From Cardinalis cardinalis (lineage: Eukaryota > Chordata > Aves > Passeriformes > Cardinalidae): 64,000 nucleotides of DNA. Of this stretch, positions 52,101 through 64,000 are shown in pieces (within the stretch, counting starts at the first letter, position 1; every line of letters begins with the position of its first letter). The position numbers and the translations under genes were made by a program. Below the pieces are notes generated by a model. It was not told where the DNA came from, did no database searches, and worked only from the letters and a program-made list of their open reading frames with translations. The stretch is taken from positions 7,680,489 through 7,744,488 of the forward strand of contig JACDOX010000014.1 of NCBI GenBank assembly GCA_014549065.1, written 5' to 3'.

Positions 52101-53312
52101 AAGACCAGGGTGCACAGTTTCCCTTCAATTTTTAAGTAACAGTAGTGCAGCCATCAATATTTTTACAGAACAGTAAGTAGGTTAACTTTATGCCTCCTGA
52201 ATCTGATAGGAATTTTACTCCATCTTGAATCACTTTTCCAAAGAAAAGACAAGTTAATGGCTACTGCCTAAAAAAACCCCAAAACCACCNGGATTCACCA
52301 ACTTTTATTCCTCTCACTGAAGCTGTGTTTTTGCTGAGCAGCTAGAAAAGGTCCACCAAAAAGGCAAAGGTCCACCAGCCCAGAAGCAAACTTTTGCATA
52401 TGAAGCCTGTTAACAAAAGAAATGACTCCTAAACTCTCAGAATGCCAGGACTGAAACCCAGAGGACCATAAGTTTTCCTGTGGCTTAACTTCAAGAGTAC
52501 CACTTACTAATGGTTAAATCTTCACCCCATCAACATCTTTGATGCATACTAGTAAATACTTACCAGACTGAAAGCACAAACAGGACTTTGCTCATGTCCT
52601 GAACAAAGTATTATCAAGTAATATTCAGCAATACTCACTTTTTTCCCTGAAGAAAATATAACTTACAAAAGCCTTATTACTAAAAATCTTCCAGGTATGA
52701 CTTTTAAAGACTGTCTGTGCCAGTTCCTGGCTCCTCAGGCTCTGTGTCAAAACACACAGCAAAGAGAAACTTGGAAGTAATTGAACCACAAACCAATACC
52801 TTATCAGCTGCCTCCAATAACACATTTCCACTGCTCTGTATCATCTCACTACTTCAATACCTAACATACCCTAGCTCTGCATCAAAAACTAAGGATTTGA
52901 ATGTATTATTAGCAGTTCATCTAAAAGGAGCTGTATAAAATTAATCACACAAGAGACTGATTTTGCCTATTATGCACATTACTTTTTTCTGCGGTTGAAA
53001 ATGAAGTCTTTATTACATGTTCAAGCTGAATGCTCAGTAGAAATTCCCTTCCATTACTTTTCCTGACAGCATTTTTGCAGTCAAAAGTAAGGTGTTCATA
53101 CTGGAGACCATGAACAACAGAAAAATATTCTAGGAGCAGTTGCACATCTTACTGAGTTAGTGCACCATGTCTTTAAGGAGCAAATTTGTGCTGAAAAAAA
53201 TACATGATTCTTACTAGCTCTACTACAAGCTCCATTCAATGGTAGGCAAAAAAAANCCGCCAAAACCCACAAACATTAAAAGAAACCCAGAATGACAAGC
53301 AGCAATGCAGTT

Positions 53313-53700
53313 CACAGAATCACACAACAAGAGGTTGGAAGGAACCTAAAGGATCATCTAATCCAACCTGTCTTGTCAAAAACACAGTCTAGGAAAGACA
53401 GCCCAACACCCTATCCAGCTGAATCCTACAGGTCCAATGTTGTGGAATCCACCACTTCCCCTGGGAGTTTATTCCAATGGTTTACTATTCCCACTGTGAA
53501 AAATTTTCCTCTTGTGTCTAACCACAATCTCATCAGGATTAACTTTTATCCATTACCCTCACCTTCTCATGTGGGTCTGTGTAAAAAGGGAGTCTCCATG
53601 TCTGTTGTAGCCACACTCTAAATACTGGCTCATGATGAGCCTTCTTTTCCTAAGGCTGAACAAACCCAGCCCCTTCAGCATTTCCCTCTCTTTTGAAAAT
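53313..53700 (-). mobile_element. CR1 LINE 3' fragment
   Basis: The plus strand reads CACAGAATCACACAACAAG, then GGTTGGAAGGAACCTAAAGG and ATCATCTAATCCAACC, the reverse complement of a CR1 3' end, and continues through AAGGCTGAACAAACCCAGCC. The element is therefore on the minus strand, sense with DHX15. It is 5'-truncated and diverged. Confidence 0.88.
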
Positions 53701-55127
53701 ATTTGTGACCTCAAGTTACTGAGTTACATTGCTCTTGCAAATCCAGCCATCCTTGCCTTCTGTTTGTGCGCTAGACTCACCCCTGCTGCCATGGAGAAGG
53801 TACAGTGGAATTACACTGACAGTAAACAGCAGTCACTGAGTGAGGGACCGTGAGTTACCCTAAGCCAATGATTCCATTGCCAGCACGCACTCTAACTCAC
53901 AGGCCAGAATGGGCTGTGCAAACAGCCACTGAACCTGCTGGCCAGGCTCCANTCAATCATAAGGACAAAGCTGTATCCCATCTTTACAAAAACCCTTTCT
54001 ACAAAAAGATGGTGAATAGTGATGTCATTTAAGCCCATTCAATGGGACAATTTGAGCACCTGGCATGCAAAATAGAGTTCAATGATTTTGTAAACATGGT
54101 CCTTGGGAACATTATTGCAGAACCCCTTTCTTCAGCTGATCCTGTATTTGGTACACNCAAAGAATCTCACAGGATGAGCAAAACACCCTCCTCCTTTTAG
54201 CATTTGAACAAAATTAGTATTATTGCTCTTCTTTCAGTTCATGCTGCCCAACTCCCCAAATACTTCCTATCTGAATCTAAACAGGACAACTTGTGTTCAC
54301 TCTTAGTACACAGACTTCCTCTTAACCTCACCNAACCACTACCAACTGACACCAAAAGAGTAATCAATTTTTACTTCAATTAGCACATAAGAAAGTCTCT
54401 ATTTTCTTTCAATTACAGAGTTCAACCAGTCTCACAGTGATGAAAATATTGTGACTTTAAAATAAATCCTCATTTATCAAATCTTTTATCAAAAACATCA
54501 AAAATGTTTGTAACTCTTTTCTAAACCACTAGTTTTACCAATGTCATTTTAAGCTTTTCTAGAATACTGAACTTCACAGCAACAATTTTAAGTACATTTA
54601 TCAACAATCAAGAACACTCCTGATCTGTACTTCACATCTCCAGAGGCAGCTTAGATACTCTCTCATAAACATATAACAATGCATTTCGCTTTATAAAAAA
54701 GGAGTGACAGAGAATACAACTGCCATTTGTAAATGCCCATGTTACCAGAACATGTAAGACAGATCTATACTGTGGCTGTGTCATTATTTCTGTCTTTCCC
54801 ACNCCACAAGCTTCATCTTTAACTGTGTTACACCTACTCTCGAATTACTGATCTTAATGGAGTGTAAAATCTAATACTGTTTTAGGAGAACTCCAGTAGG
54901 AAATAAACCAGTTGCCTCTCAGATCTGCAAGCTTAACAAATTCGTATCTACACAACTAGACTACCAACCTTGTAATCCCAAAGACTGAGAACAAGTTTGA
55001 CAACACCTATTGTCTAAGAAAGACATGTTGACTGAAATGTAATTATGCTTTTCTCTTGTGAAACAAAATCCCTCTCAGTTTCCAATTTGGCCTGTGACTG
55101 ATGACAGGCAACCTAGCTTACAGCTAT

Positions 55128-56139
55128 CCAGGTGTAGTGCGTTGATGCTGGCTGGATGCCAGACACCTACCCAAGCCTCTCTATCACTCCCCTCTGCAGC
55201 TGNACAGGGGAGAGAAAATATAAGGGTTCATGAGCTGAGATAAAGACAGAGAGGTCACTCATCAAATACCACCACAGGGAGAACGGGCTCAGATTAGAGA
55301 TATTAACTGAATTCATTACTAACAAAATCAGGGCATGATAATGAGAAGTAAAATAAAACTCTCAAAACACATTCCCCCCACCTCCCCCCTTCCCAGCTCT
55401 ACCTCCTACCCAGCNGCACAGGGAGACGGGAATTGGGGTTATGGTCAGTTCATCACAAGTTCATCTCTTGCTTCTCAGGAAGAGGAGCCCTTCTGCTCCA
55501 ACATGAAGTATCGCCATGGGAGACAGTTCTTCATGAACTTCTCTGACATGAGCCCATCTCATGAGTACAGATCTCTGCCAGCTGCTGCAGCATGGGTCAC
55601 TCTCCCTTGGGGNGAGTGACCAAGGACAGACTGCTCCAGAGGGGGCTCTGCTCTCCACAGGCCCTCACATGGTCACAGCCTTCTGTCAGGCACCCACCTG
55701 CTCCAGCATGGGTATCTTCCATGAGCTGCAGGTGGATTCTGCATCCTCATCACAGATCCCCATGGGCTGCAGGGGCACAGCTGCTTCACCACAGGCTGCA
55801 CCACAAGCTCCAGGAGAATCCCAGCCCAGTGCCCAGAGCACCTCCTCCCCTCCCCNTCCTTCTGCACTGACCTTGGTGTCTGCAGAGCTGTTCCTTGCAC
55901 ATGTTCTCAACTTACTCTTCTCTGGCTGCAATTACAACTGCTCAATACAAATTGGGGTTTTTTTCCTTCTTAAACACGTTACCACAGAGACATCACCACT
56001 GGCTCACCTTGATCAGCGGCACATCCATCTTTGGAGCTGCCAGGGATTGACTCTGCTGGACATGGATGAAGCTTCTAGCAGCTCCTCAAAGAAGCCACCC
56101 TTCTACCAAAGCTTCGCCATGCAAACCCAATATACCAGG
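55128..56139 (-). mobile_element. solo LTR of an avian endogenous retrovirus with 5-bp target duplication
   Basis: A 1,002-bp LTR (55133-56134) is flanked on both sides by CCAGG (55128-55132 and 56135-56139), a 5-bp target-site duplication that fixes the ends. The gene-strand 3' terminus is ...CACTACA; the 5' terminus reads TATATTGGG, so the usual TG is altered by one base. The sequence matches, from memory, a common bird LTR family rich in CTGCTCCAGCATGGGT-type repeats and ending (plus strand) GCAAACCCAA. It is in the same orientation as DHX15, in intron 5. No retroviral coding region remains. Confidence 0.88.
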
Positions 56140-56204
56140 TTATACCTTTTTTGAACTCTGGCAATAAACATGAACACTATGTTCTGAAATGATCTTCATA
56201 TACC

Positions 56205-56218
56205 GGGGGGGGGGGGGG
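56205..56218. repeat. 14-bp poly-G run
   Basis: Fourteen consecutive G on the plus strand, 66 bp beyond the LTR target duplication. It is probably unstable in length and capable of G-quadruplex formation. Confidence 0.9.
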
Positions 56219-58930
56219 TTGTTTGTTTTAAAAACCAACAAATGAGCTCTCCTCCTTACAAAGCTTGTAGGACAAGTCCTGCTTCAAAATGTTCATTCCT
56301 AACGTATTTTGCTTTTAAACATTCTCTTTTGTTATTAAGGGACTTAACAGCAGCTCATACAATGTAATCATAGACTTTTGCTCCTTTCAGGATTCAAGAA
56401 GGAAATTTTTACTGAACACATTTCTACACTATTAACAACAATTTTATCATCATCCTGTAGCAGACCAATACAATTAAGATTTCTTTAGTTTCCAAACACA
56501 TTTAAGCTTCTTTTAATTTTCAGGGTATGACAACACTGAATCCTCCTTGCTATCTCCAGGTTTCATCATCTTCTCTATCTCTTAACTAATCTGTACTATT
56601 TAACTGCTATCCATCTTAATTCCCATATGAAATTACTTCAAAATCATTAGGATGAGAAGACAGTAGCCAATAAGGAATCCCATTCTACCACAGGCCACTG
56701 CAATTACACCTCATTTTCAGCCTCTTAAACTCTTAACAAGTCACATTTGCACCATTTCAGCCAAAGCATGTTCCTTTTCCATATTTTAATTTAGCTGTGT
56801 ATATGCACCTTTCTGACAAGAAAAACAAATAATCTTGCACTCTATGCTGTTTTGAAGAATCTAAAAGAACTACAAAGCATTTCTGCCTAGCACAGATCAA
56901 TTTTAGCCTAGCTACTAAGCCTAATGAACCTGAAGCACATAGTGGTAATGGTACCTACAGCATAGTTTCCTATTCTTGAGAGAAGAGCAGGTCATACCAC
57001 TTTAGATTCAACAGTGATACACACAGAGACTCTATTATGATGCTCAACAGAGGCCCCAAAATGTCATTAATCAAAAGGGTTAAAGTATTTCTCAGCTTCA
57101 CTACAGAAGCTAAATCAGACTTGAATTTCATGCTGACCACCCAAACTAAGACTAGGGGGAGGCAGAGTCAGTTCCAGTGCCCTGGTAGTACCATCAATTC
57201 ACACATGGACAACTCTAGACTTCAGAGCAGAGGATGCCAGCTTACCAAGGCATGTTTTAAAGTGATTCAGTAATACAGTGTCAGATGCTTTTATGCTCAA
57301 TTATATAAATACACTTATGAGCATGTACTGTGTGCAGCATTTTATTCAGAATTTGCTTATAAAACATTATGTCCTGCAAATCAACCCCATGAAAATCAAA
57401 TAACCTGTTCATACAAAAGAAAAGAGTACATCTGTAGCACTGGCAGGTCTGGAGTCTAGAGCCATTTGCCAAAGGAAGACACTCATCCCATGCCCTGCAG
57501 TGACTGTTTTAACAGTTATTTAGAGTAACACATAGCATGTAATGTAGGTAGCACATAATTCATAAACCAGAAGGCCACGCATTTGGGCTTTGTGAAAGGT
57601 TGAAGACCAGCCTGATCTAGCATCTTGCTAGAAAAATAAAATCTGCTGAAACAGCAGGACAGCAGCGTTCCTTTCTCTTGCCACCAATTTTCACCCTTCT
57701 GCAACAGCTGCTTCACTAATTCACACACTGAAGTACCCAGCTAGTCTGAACTATAACTTCAAACTAAAACCAAGTAGGTCGGTTTCAAAGCCACTATCAC
57801 TNAAAGTATTTCTTCCTACCTGTACTCTAACTTACAGCAATACTCCAATCAAAGAAGGACAAATGTAAAAGTCAGAGTATTTGCTTTTATAGTGACAGTC
57901 ATTGCTTTGGTTTTTTAAGGGAGCTGACCTGCCAGAAGACACTTTAACCAAATGTCTTACAACTCANGCAAGAGGCAACACATCTTTATGGCTGGAAAGT
58001 CTACTCAAGAAACCAGGGTACCTTTAGCATCACAAGTTACTTATACCACATCCACCCTTGGCATAGTTAAGGTTGTGTTTGCTTATAAGAAGGGCACTGA
58101 GTTGTTCCACATCCCTTGAAAAGTATTTCTTCAAGAGTACTAACTGAAAGAAGAATGAGTTGAAAAATGTTTTTGCTAGCTGCACTTCCCCTACTAAAAA
58201 CACATTTAGGTTGACTGAGTCCAGCAACCTTTCAAAATGCCTACAGGTTTTTAACCTCTTCTCCATCTCAGTTTACCAATATGGACACTAAAAAGAGCTT
58301 CAAAGAAAGACCAGGACTAAAAAAAACCACCCCAGGTTATTTCAAGTAAAGTATTTAAAATTTTCAGAAAATCCCCATTTCCTGATGCAGTTTAGCTTAA
58401 GTGCTTGAATACAATCTCCTTTGCAGGGCATGGAGTCTATTTCTGAGACCAAACTCCCTGAACTTACGGTACATAGTCTCCAGGCTAACACTCCAAGTTA
58501 TTGATAAAAAACCAAAACCTGAACATTCTTATTAAAGCTACTACTGATAGCTAAGTAACAGAACCAAATGGTTATTTTTCAGGGAAGTTGTACAATACAT
58601 GTACAGATGTGAACAGAATTACCTTTTCAATAAAAACCAAGGATGCTCTCAGGTACCCCTATCTTTGGAGTTCCCATCAGGACAAACCAAGGGTTCCTTC
58701 TCTGGGTTTCTGTTTTTGAAGTACTTGAGTTGATGAGCATTTTGATTTTAGAAATGCCTTGCACACCATTTACATTACAGATATGTACAATGTCAAAGGA
58801 CCTAAAGTGTATGGCAGGTAAACCTCAGGTTATCCAAACAATAAACTAGAAAAGGAAACTGTTTTAGTCTACAAAAGTCACTTGAAGCAGTTTCTGTACG
58901 GAACAATGAACAGTAAACAGAAGAAAATAC

Positions 58931-59149
58931 CTCTTGTCCAGTAAGAAAGAGTAAGAGATCTCCTTCTTCTTCTTCACACATGTGGATTTGTATCACTGTT
59001 CGAATGGCAGCCTCAAGGTAGTCCCTTTCGGGTTCTGGAGTATAGAATATCTCCACAGGATGGGTGCGACCCGGGATAGTTAGAAGAGGACAGTTATCAA
59101 AATAGATCTGAAACTTGCCAGCATCTAAAGTAGCACTCATAACTATAAC
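58931..59149 (-). CDS. DHX15: DHX15 exon 5 (helicase motif III and IV)
   Basis: The acceptor CAACTCTACAG and donor CAAGAG|GTATTTTC bound 73 whole codons (residues 119-191). It holds motif III in VIVMSATLDAGKF, then PLLTIPGRTHPVEIFYTPEP, DYLEAAIRTVIQIHMCEEEE and motif IV region DLLLFLTGQE. Motif III links ATP hydrolysis to strand separation. Length and order match vertebrate DHX15. Confidence 0.98.
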
Positions 59150-59523
59150 CTGTAGAGTTGGAGGACAAAAAGTTACTCAATATTTAGAACTTGCGACGTG
59201 TTATGNATGCAACATGCAACTTTAAAAAAGTAAATTGCTGACTGTGACATAAGAATGCTTTTATTACCTGAATACAGCACCCTTGTTATAAAGATTCAAA
59301 AAAATTTCAAGTCAAATACATAAGGTTAAACTACAATTGTATTGTTTCTAGGAGCTTCCTCAATACAAAACAGGTTCAGAATTTCCTAGGGTTAACCTTC
59401 CAATANACATTATCACAGATTAAAAAACAATTATAAAAATCAGCTAATGGTAAGCACACAGATACTTTATCCAGTATGACTGCAACTAGAACAGAGANGC
59501 TGTTGGACTTCATCATTACTGAC

Positions 59524-59683
59524 CTTCAGATCAGATCTTTGTCTTACAACTTCCTTCAAAACTCCCATCAAGATATCCGTAGCCAGGGTTCTCTCGTGGG
59601 CCTCATCAAGAATTATAACACCATAGCGCTCCAGCAAAGGATCGTTCATTGCTTCACGAAGCAACATACCATCAGTCATATAC
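59524..59683 (-). CDS. DHX15: DHX15 exon 4 (DEAH box)
   Basis: The acceptor TTTGTTCAG and donor CTGAAG|GTCAGTAA bound 160 bp, the first base completing K65, then residues 66-118: YMTDGMLLREAM (motif Ib), ERYGVIILDEAHERTLATD (motif II, the catalytic DEAH box) and ILMGVLKEVVRQRSDLK. The DEAH residues coordinate magnesium and activate water for ATP hydrolysis. The box is intact. Confidence 0.98.
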
Positions 59684-61037
<1,354 letters not shown>

Positions 61038-63554
61038 CTGGCAGGAACAAATTCAGTAATAAACACACTTCAAATGGTCACACAGAATCTGCAACCTTTC
61101 TATTGAATTCAAAGTCAGTTAGAATTCCACAGAGACATCAACTGCACACACAGAAACAGCCAAAGCAGGAGAGACTAGACTAGAAATAGACTAGTTAGTT
61201 GGATTCAGTGCCACTAAATAGGGCATACTCTTGTTGTGTGTACATAACTGTCCGTGAAGTTATCAAGGAAATACATAGGTTCAAGGTACATTTTACCCAT
61301 GTTAGATCAATACCTTTTACAGGTACTTAGCAGCAGCTGACATGCTNCAGAACAACCAAAATTAGCCCTACCACACACAAGATTTGAGATCAGTAGAACA
61401 ATTAAAGTTCTACAGTAAGCAAAATGTATTTTGTGTCTTGAAAAATTAATGCTTATTAATATGTTTAAGCAAAAATAATTATTTTAGTAATAAAGAACTG
61501 TCTTAGCCAAGAAGTGCAATAAATAAAATGAACAGATAATTAGGTTCATTAGGTTTATTATTGCTCTTTGGAAATTTCATCAACCAGATATGAAAGCCCT
61601 ATGCTTTCCTTCCTGCGTTAGCACTCCTTTTATTTGCCAGTCTGTAGTTTTCTGCTCCTANTAGGAATCTGGAAACAGTAAGAATCATCCAAAATAAGAT
61701 TTATTCAGAATTTCTATAGTCAGTAACAGTTTGAGGGAGATTATTCTCAACATGTTCTCAGTTTGACACTTTATGAGGAGACATCTCCAGGCCGAACTAG
61801 TTCCAAGCCTACAGACCAAAGAAACCCACTCGTTCTTAGTAATNACTTTCCAAGTATTCTTAAAAGTACAAAGAGGAAAAGAAAACANACCCTTTATACA
61901 TGGAATTCCAATGAGGAGTAAGAGAGAAAACAGTATAATTTAAACCAGGAAAATGTCAGCTCTTCATTATAAATTATATTTTCATAGCAAAATGGACGTA
62001 AGTCAACAGTAAGACAAAACCAGAAGCAGATCCGTGTAGTCTAAAGCATTTTTAGTGAAAAATATACTTCCACTATAAATACAGGAATAAAGCAAACAAA
62101 ACCAAAATATGACAGGAGCCTACTAAATTGCTGTGAAGAACTCAAATTTCTGAGAATCCTATTCAAAACTAGAACTAACAGCAGTTCTTGAACACNAACA
62201 GCAGCAACATGAAAACTAGCCTGTAACATATACATGCCTCCCCAGCTTCCCAAGTCACTAGTAACAGCTCAACTAAGTATATTGGTATACGTAAGTATAT
62301 TAGGTGAAGCTTTTTGACTTAAAACAGAGCAAGTCCTGAAATAAATTTTGAACCAGCAGGTCTGCCAGGCCACTGCAGCATGAAATAAAACCAATTTAAA
62401 ACTGATTTTCCAGTAAGCAACAAAACCTTCAGCAGTGGTGTCAAATGAAAGAAAAGGGCTCCACAGGCTTCCCTGTGCTAAGCTGACACAGACAAGCACC
62501 CAAAGACTTTTCCTGTCCAGCTTTCAAAGACATACAAATACTGGGAAAAAGGACTGTGCCATACTGCATTTTTTACTTCACTCATGTCTGGGAATATACT
62601 CTCATTTGGTTATTATGAAACCTAGGCTAAAGTTCATCTCACTGACAGAAAAAACCTAACCCTATACCATCATCAAAATCCTGACTTTCCTTATAAAAAA
62701 GGTCATCATATCAGTATCAAAAGCAGAAGGAATGGCTTTAGCACCATTTCATCTCAAGGACTTTCTCAAGTAAGAGATTTTCAAATATGACTTCCATAAA
62801 CATGAGGAGGTAGTGACTACACATACAATGGCTTCTAAGATCAGGGATGAATGGACTAAGGATTGTTAAACACTACTTCAAAGTCAAAGGAACCTCATCA
62901 TTCTAAGGAATGCATAGCAAGAGACAGAAGAGCACTGCCCTTNCTGGCTTTTTTGAGCCTCTCCGACATCTTGAAAACTTCTTCAGTTAAAAGTTACATG
63001 GTAGAATTCTCTGAATTTTCAATATTTGAGAATCTGTATCATTTCTCCTGCACACTAAAGGACAAGAATTAAGCTATATTCCACATCACCTTGTTTCTGG
63101 ACTTTGCCAAGAAGCCCTGCTAAAGAACCGGCATCACTTATGTTACACCAATACACAAAGGAGATGCCACTCTATCCTTCTCTTTACCAGAGTGAAATTA
63201 TACCAGAACCACATATGATCCCAGATTTAAGAGAGAGTGAATGCTGCAATTACAGTCGGTAATTACCCCTTCCTAAGAGAAATCTGGCACACTCATTCTG
63301 CCACTGAGCCTGTTTCCAGCGTATTTAGAAAAACCACTTAACTTCGAAGGTTAAGTTTAAATTACCAATCAAAGTACTGCAAACACTAAAGAACTGAAAA
63401 TTAATGCCTTGGCTTCCAATATACTTCTTCAGTACTTTGGGGTTTGAGTATATGTATAACAAGTGAGAAAAGTTTCTCACTTCTTTTCCCATTGTCTGAG
63501 CCAAGCACTTCCAAGCCTGGGTGCTCTACAATACTAATGGGAAAACACGCACAT
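61038..63554 (-). other. DHX15: DHX15 intron 2, part inside the window
   Basis: AT-rich intronic sequence between exon 3 and the window edge; the intron continues through the CR1 copy that follows. I looked for an exon ending in the Walker A motif GETGSGKTTQ on the minus strand and did not find one. Exons 1 and 2 therefore lie beyond position 64000. No second gene is recognised. Confidence 0.7.
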
Positions 63555-63950
63555 AATCATAGAATCATAAAATGGTTTAGGGATCTTAAAGACCATCTGG
63601 TTTCAACTATNCTGCAATGGCCAAGGATGCCACCCACTAGACCAGCCTGCTACAAGCCCCATCCAACCTGGCACGAGGCACTCCCCAACTTCTCCAGGAA
63701 CCCGTTCCAGTATTCTACCACTCTGACACTGAAAAATTTCTTAACATCTAATCTAAATCTCCCCTCTCAGTTTAAAAGTAATTTCTCCTTGACCTATCCC
63801 TATCTGCCCATGTAAAAAGTCACTCTTCATGNTTTTTTAAGTTCTCTTTAGGTACTGAAAGGCCACAATGAGGCCTCCCTGAAGCCTTCTCTTCTCCAGG
63901 CTGAACAATCCCAACTCTCTCAACCTGTCTAAATAGGAGAGGTGCAGATA
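63555..63950 (-). mobile_element. CR1 LINE 3' fragment with octamer tail
   Basis: The plus strand starts AATCATAGAATCATAAAATGG, the reverse complement of the CR1 terminal octamer repeat. It continues through GACCATCTGGTTTCAAC, CTAGACCAGCCTGC and AATTTCTTAACATC, up to CTTCTCTTCTCCAGGCTGAAC. The element is on the minus strand, sense with DHX15, and is 5'-truncated near the window end. Confidence 0.9.
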
Positions 63951-64000
63951 ACCAGGGAAGGGACTTGAAAGGCAGCAGCTCACTATCAAAAACATATCTA

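Larger units (their letters stand above)
49153..58930 (-). other. DHX15: DHX15 intron 5 (between exons 5 and 6)
   Basis: The largest visible intron, about 9.8 kb. It holds a CR1 copy at 53.3-53.7 kb, a full-length solo LTR with target-site duplication at 55.13-56.13 kb, and a 14-G run at 56.2 kb. The rest is AT-rich DNA with short unsupported open frames. Confidence 0.8.

Noticed and set aside
55561..56154. A 197-codon plus-strand open frame
   Set aside because: It lies inside the solo LTR, antisense to it; it is a by-product of its GC-rich repeats.
61038..64000. Possible DHX15 exon 2 (Walker A exon)
   Set aside because: No minus-strand sequence encoding GETGSGKTTQ followed by a phase-0 donor was found, so exons 1-2 are placed outside the window.

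Overview
The window is vertebrate nuclear DNA and almost certainly avian. It carries several CR1 LINE fragments with bird-type 3' ends, solo LTRs of bird endogenous retrovirus families, one old MIR-like SINE, and a long intron-rich gene in AT-rich surroundings. The LTR families hint at a passerine or other neoavian bird, but this is only an impression.

Right part (about 26.5-64 kb, minus strand): the 3' three quarters of DHX15, the DEAH-box RNA helicase (Prp43 orthologue) that disassembles the spliceosomal intron-lariat complex. Twelve coding exons can be placed to the base. All have GT-AG borders, all reading phases agree, and together they encode 626 residues ending at a stop and a poly(A) signal. 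They match exons 3-14 of the 14-exon vertebrate gene. The first two coding exons, with the ATP-binding Walker A loop, and the promoter lie beyond the right edge. Introns hold CR1 pieces, two solo LTRs, one MIR-like SINE and low-complexity runs.

Middle part (about 14.2-26.5 kb): intergenic DNA downstream of DHX15, with one LTR at 16.25 kb, a CR1 copy at 25.6 kb, and a nested inverted repeat at 24.4 kb.

Left part: a strong CpG island (about 11.4-14.15 kb, broken by a 145-N gap). On the minus strand it contains a short open reading frame with a good start context that runs straight into a consensus splice donor. It looks like the first coding exon of an unrecognised gene, transcribed away from DHX15. 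In vertebrates PPARGC1A is the next gene on this side, and a far-upstream brain promoter of PPARGC1A is known in mammals near DHX15, so an upstream first exon of PPARGC1A is the leading hypothesis. The outermost 11 kb is AT-rich, with no recognisable gene but a striking perfect 22-bp inverted repeat at 4.67 kb.

There are no bacterial genes, operons, CRISPR arrays or recognisable tRNA or rRNA genes.
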